Assembly (NCBI RefSeq): GCF_032878955.1
Contig: NZ_CP043839.1
Location: 2,418,001-2,482,000, forward strand
Direction of reading: 5' to 3'
DNA length: 64,000 bases
Source of the DNA: Butyricimonas paravirosa
Lineage (GTDB): Bacteria; Bacteroidota; Bacteroidia; Bacteroidales; Marinifilaceae
Below, one piece after another: positions 61,834 to 64,000 of this stretch; position 1 is the first letter of the stretch; every line of letters begins with the position of its first letter. The translations under genes and the position numbers were made by a program. The notes below the pieces were generated by a model. The model was not told the DNA's origin, did not search any database, and saw only the letters and a program-made list of their open reading frames with translations.

Positions 61834-63147
61834 ATGGAATTATTTATACTTATATCCTGCGTTTTACTTCTCATTCTCAACATCGTCCTTATCGGATTAC
61901 ACGTTCGTTCCCGCAAGAACAACACCACACGGGAGATATCACGATCCATCTCGGACCTCGAAAAAGTGATCCGGGACGAATCACGCTATAACCGGGAAAA
62001 CGATGAGAACCGTTCCCGCAAAGACCGGGAAGAACTCGCCTCTACCCTCAACCATTTCCGGACAGAACATCGAGAAACCTTAAAGAATATCACCACCCAG
62101 ACTAACTCCGCCATACAAGCTTTCCAAAAAAGTTTTGCCGAAAGCATGGAATTATTCAACCGCCTGCAACGGGAAAAATTCGGGGAGCTATCACTCCGTC
62201 AACAGGAACTCCTGCAAAACACGGAAAAGAAACTGGAAGAGATGCGAGCCACCGTGGATGAAAAATTACAGAAGACCCTACACGAACGCATCGGACAATC
62301 ATTCGAACTCGTCAGCAAGCAACTAGAAAACGTGCAGAAAGGCTTAGGGGAAATGCAGACGCTGGCACAGGATGTCGGTGGGCTGAAACGGGTGCTTAGT
62401 AACGTGAAAATACGGGGAACGATCGGGGAAGTACAACTTTCCATGCTATTGGAGCAAATTCTAGCCCCGGATCAATATGATGCTAACGTAAAAACTAAAC
62501 CCGGATCGGACAAACTGGTCGAATTCGCCGTGAAACTTCCCGGCCGGGCGGAAGGAGACGAATCAGTCTACCTTCCCATCGACGCCAAGTTCCCGAAGGA
62601 TGTTTACGAGCAACTCCTTGATGCCTACGAATCCGGAGACTTGCAACGGGTGGAAACCACTTCCCGCATACTCGAACAGACCATTCGTAGTATGGCAAAG
62701 GACATCCGGGACAAATACCTAGCCCCACCGCATACCACGGACTTCGGGATCATGTTCCTGCCTTTCGAGAGCATATACGGAGAGGTTACCCGCCGGGCAG
62801 CCTTGTTGGAACAATTACAGCAGGAATACCACGTGATTGTCACGGGGCCGACCACACTAGCAGCGATACTGAACAGCCTACAAATGGGATTCCGCACGCT
62901 GGCCATCCAAAAACGCAGCAGCGAGGTGTGGCGTATCCTTGGTGGTGTAAAGGCAGAATTCGAAAAGTTCGGGGGACTTCTGGAGAAAGCCCAGAAAAAT
63001 CTCCAAACCGCTAACAACCAATTGGAAGAGGTTATGGGCAAACGAACCCGAGCCATACAGCGACAACTACGTTCGGTAGAGGCCCTCCCGGCTAAAGAAG
63101 AGCAAAACCCACTACTGGATTCATTTTCAGAAGATGACGAGGCATAA
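61834..63147 (+). CDS. rmuC: RmuC-family DNA recombination protein
   Basis: About 437 residues from ATG 61834 (MELFILISCVLLL). An N-terminal membrane anchor precedes a long coiled coil (about 40-175) and the RmuC nuclease-like domain: GGLKRVLSNVKIRGTIGEVQ, LPIDAKFPKDVYEQ and FEKFGGLLEKAQKNLQ. It is implicated in limiting inversions at short inverted repeats. That role is notable in a window with many inverted repeats. The next gene is 120 bases downstream. Confidence 0.94.
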   Translation: MELFILISCVLLLILNIVLIGLHVRSRKNNTTREISRSISDLEKVIRDESRYNRENDENRSRKDREELASTLNHFRTEHRETLKNITTQTNSAIQAFQKSFAESMELFNRLQREKFGELSLRQQELLQNTEKKLEEMRATVDEKLQKTLHERIGQSFELVSKQLENVQKGLGEMQTLAQDVGGLKRVLSNVKIRGTIGEVQLSMLLEQILAPDQYDANVKTKPGSDKLVEFAVKLPGRAEGDESVYLPIDAKFPKDVYEQLLDAYESGDLQRVETTSRILEQTIRSMAKDIRDKYLAPPHTTDFGIMFLPFESIYGEVTRRAALLEQLQQEYHVIVTGPTTLAAILNSLQMGFRTLAIQKRSSEVWRILGGVKAEFEKFGGLLEKAQKNLQTANNQLEEVMGKRTRAIQRQLRSVEALPAKEEQNPLLDSFSEDDEA

Positions 63148-63215
63148 AAACAACAAAGATTTTCACCTAAAATAAAACAAAACACGACTTGCTAGATTCT
63201 TTCCGCAGTTTTTAT

Positions 63216-63223
63216 TAGCTTTG
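63216..63223 (+). promoter_or_regulatory. Promoter -7 box (TAGCTTTG) of the nucleotidyltransferase gene
   Basis: Matches TAnnTTTG, about 44 bases before ATG 63267. A TTG lies 24 bases further up, which is long spacing. Confidence 0.4.
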
Positions 63224-63266
63224 TCCGAAAGAAGGTTATACAAGTAAAAAGATTAAATATAAAAAC

Positions 63267-64000
63267 ATGGAAACGACGAAGAATAAAACGACCTTGCTCA
63301 TCATGGCAGCAGGGATGGGTTCCCGGTTTGGTAGCTTGAAACAACTGGCATTGCTCGGCCCCCACAAGAAAACATTGTTGCATTATTCAATCTATGACGC
63401 CGTACATGCGGGGTTTGACAAAATTGTTTTCATCATCCGCCGAAGTTTCGAGAACGAATTCAAAGAGGCCGTGGGAAAATATGCCGAGAGCTTGGTTGAA
63501 ACCGTGTACTGTTTCCAAGAAATGGATCAACTGCCCGGTAACCTGCCCCCGATCCAGCGGGAAAAACCCTGGGGAACGGCTCACGCCATCTGGGCCGCAA
63601 AAGACCATATACACGAACCGTTTATCGCAATCAATGCTGACGACTTTTACGGACGGGATGCCTTCGTGAAGATGCACGATTTTGTGGCCAGTAATCCCGA
63701 CGAGAGATGTTTCAGCCTCGCCGGCTACCGGTTGGCAGCCACGCTATCCGAGAACGGGACAGTATCCAGAGGAATATGCACGGTTGACGGAGACAATTTC
63801 TTGACCAGTATCACCGAACGTACGAAGATCGGTCGGGAAGGTGATATGATTAAAGACCTGAACTCGGGAGTAGTTTTGCACGAGGATGACGTGGTTTCCA
63901 TGAATTTCTGGGGATTCTCACCTATGCTTTTCGGGGAAATCGAGAAACAATTCATCGAGTTCTACCACAAGAACAGCGAAAATCCCAAGGCGGAGATTTA
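63267..64000 (+). CDS. Nucleotidyltransferase (NDP-sugar synthase type), partial
   Basis: The reading frame starts at ATG 63267 and runs off the window end after about 244 codons. The N terminus LLIMAAGMGSRFGSLKQL holds the G-x-G-x-R nucleotide-binding signature and a lysine typical of sugar-1-phosphate nucleotidyltransferases. PWGTAHAIWAAKDHI and FIAINADDFYGRDAF, with a metal-binding aspartate, follow. The product is probably an NDP-sugar for cell-envelope glycans. Which sugar is unknown. Confidence 0.85.
   Translation, partial: METTKNKTTLLIMAAGMGSRFGSLKQLALLGPHKKTLLHYSIYDAVHAGFDKIVFIIRRSFENEFKEAVGKYAESLVETVYCFQEMDQLPGNLPPIQREKPWGTAHAIWAAKDHIHEPFIAINADDFYGRDAFVKMHDFVASNPDERCFSLAGYRLAATLSENGTVSRGICTVDGDNFLTSITERTKIGREGDMIKDLNSGVVLHEDDVVSMNFWGFSPMLFGEIEKQFIEFYHKNSENPKAEI

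Overview
The window looks like chromosomal DNA of a gut-type Bacteroidales bacterium. The evidence is two SusC/SusD outer-membrane uptake loci with FecR anti-sigma factors and ECF sigma factors, many Sec-secreted lipoproteins, and Bacteroidetes-type promoters (TAnnTTTG, two of them with a TTG or TTTG box 19 bp upstream). A secreted bile-salt-hydrolase-family enzyme also fits. The density of secreted peptidases and the lack of glycoside hydrolases would suit a peptide-using genus such as Butyricimonas or Odoribacter; that placement is inference.

Layout. 0-13 kb: clpB, mtnA, an unknown exported protein, a Bcr/CflA efflux pump divergent from an AraC regulator, a choloylglycine hydrolase, a PepSY-like protein, a MATE pump, an exported alpha/beta hydrolase, an AbiEii-type nucleotidyltransferase pair and tRNA-Leu(CAA). 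13-18 kb: a stand-alone TonB receptor, a HAD phosphatase and a second MATE pump. 18-30.5 kb: locus 1, with FecR, SusC, SusD, a DUF4843 lipoprotein, a PKD-like lipoprotein and a secreted metzincin-type protease; a DUF2059 gene and an ECF sigma gene converge on it. 30.6-41 kb: an S37-type peptidase, Kdo transferase, a DUF4252 protein and a tripartite RND efflux operon. 41-48 kb: an S46 dipeptidyl-peptidase (DPP7-like), a TlpA-like protein with a mutated active site, and a secreted fused double TldD-type protein. 48-58.5 kb: locus 2, with two discoidin/fibronectin-type lipoproteins, SusD, SusC, FecR and a divergent ECF sigma gene. 58.5-64 kb: a DUF1016 nuclease, rlmN, a lipocalin, rmuC and a nucleotidyltransferase cut by the window end.

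How the genes fit together. Both SusC proteins carry an N-terminal STN signalling domain and each has a FecR, so both loci are probably substrate-induced through sigma/anti-sigma signalling. Locus 1 ends in a protease instead of a glycanase. Locus 2 runs in the same direction as the TldD-type fusion protein. Together with the S46 and S37 peptidases this points to uptake and breakdown of peptides or proteins.

Non-coding structure is rich. There are at least three MITE-like elements with inverted ends (8992-9296, 47896-48078, 60935-61088), a palindromic AT-rich insert inside the RND operon, short tandem arrays with 11-bp and 9-bp periods, and several strong intrinsic terminators.
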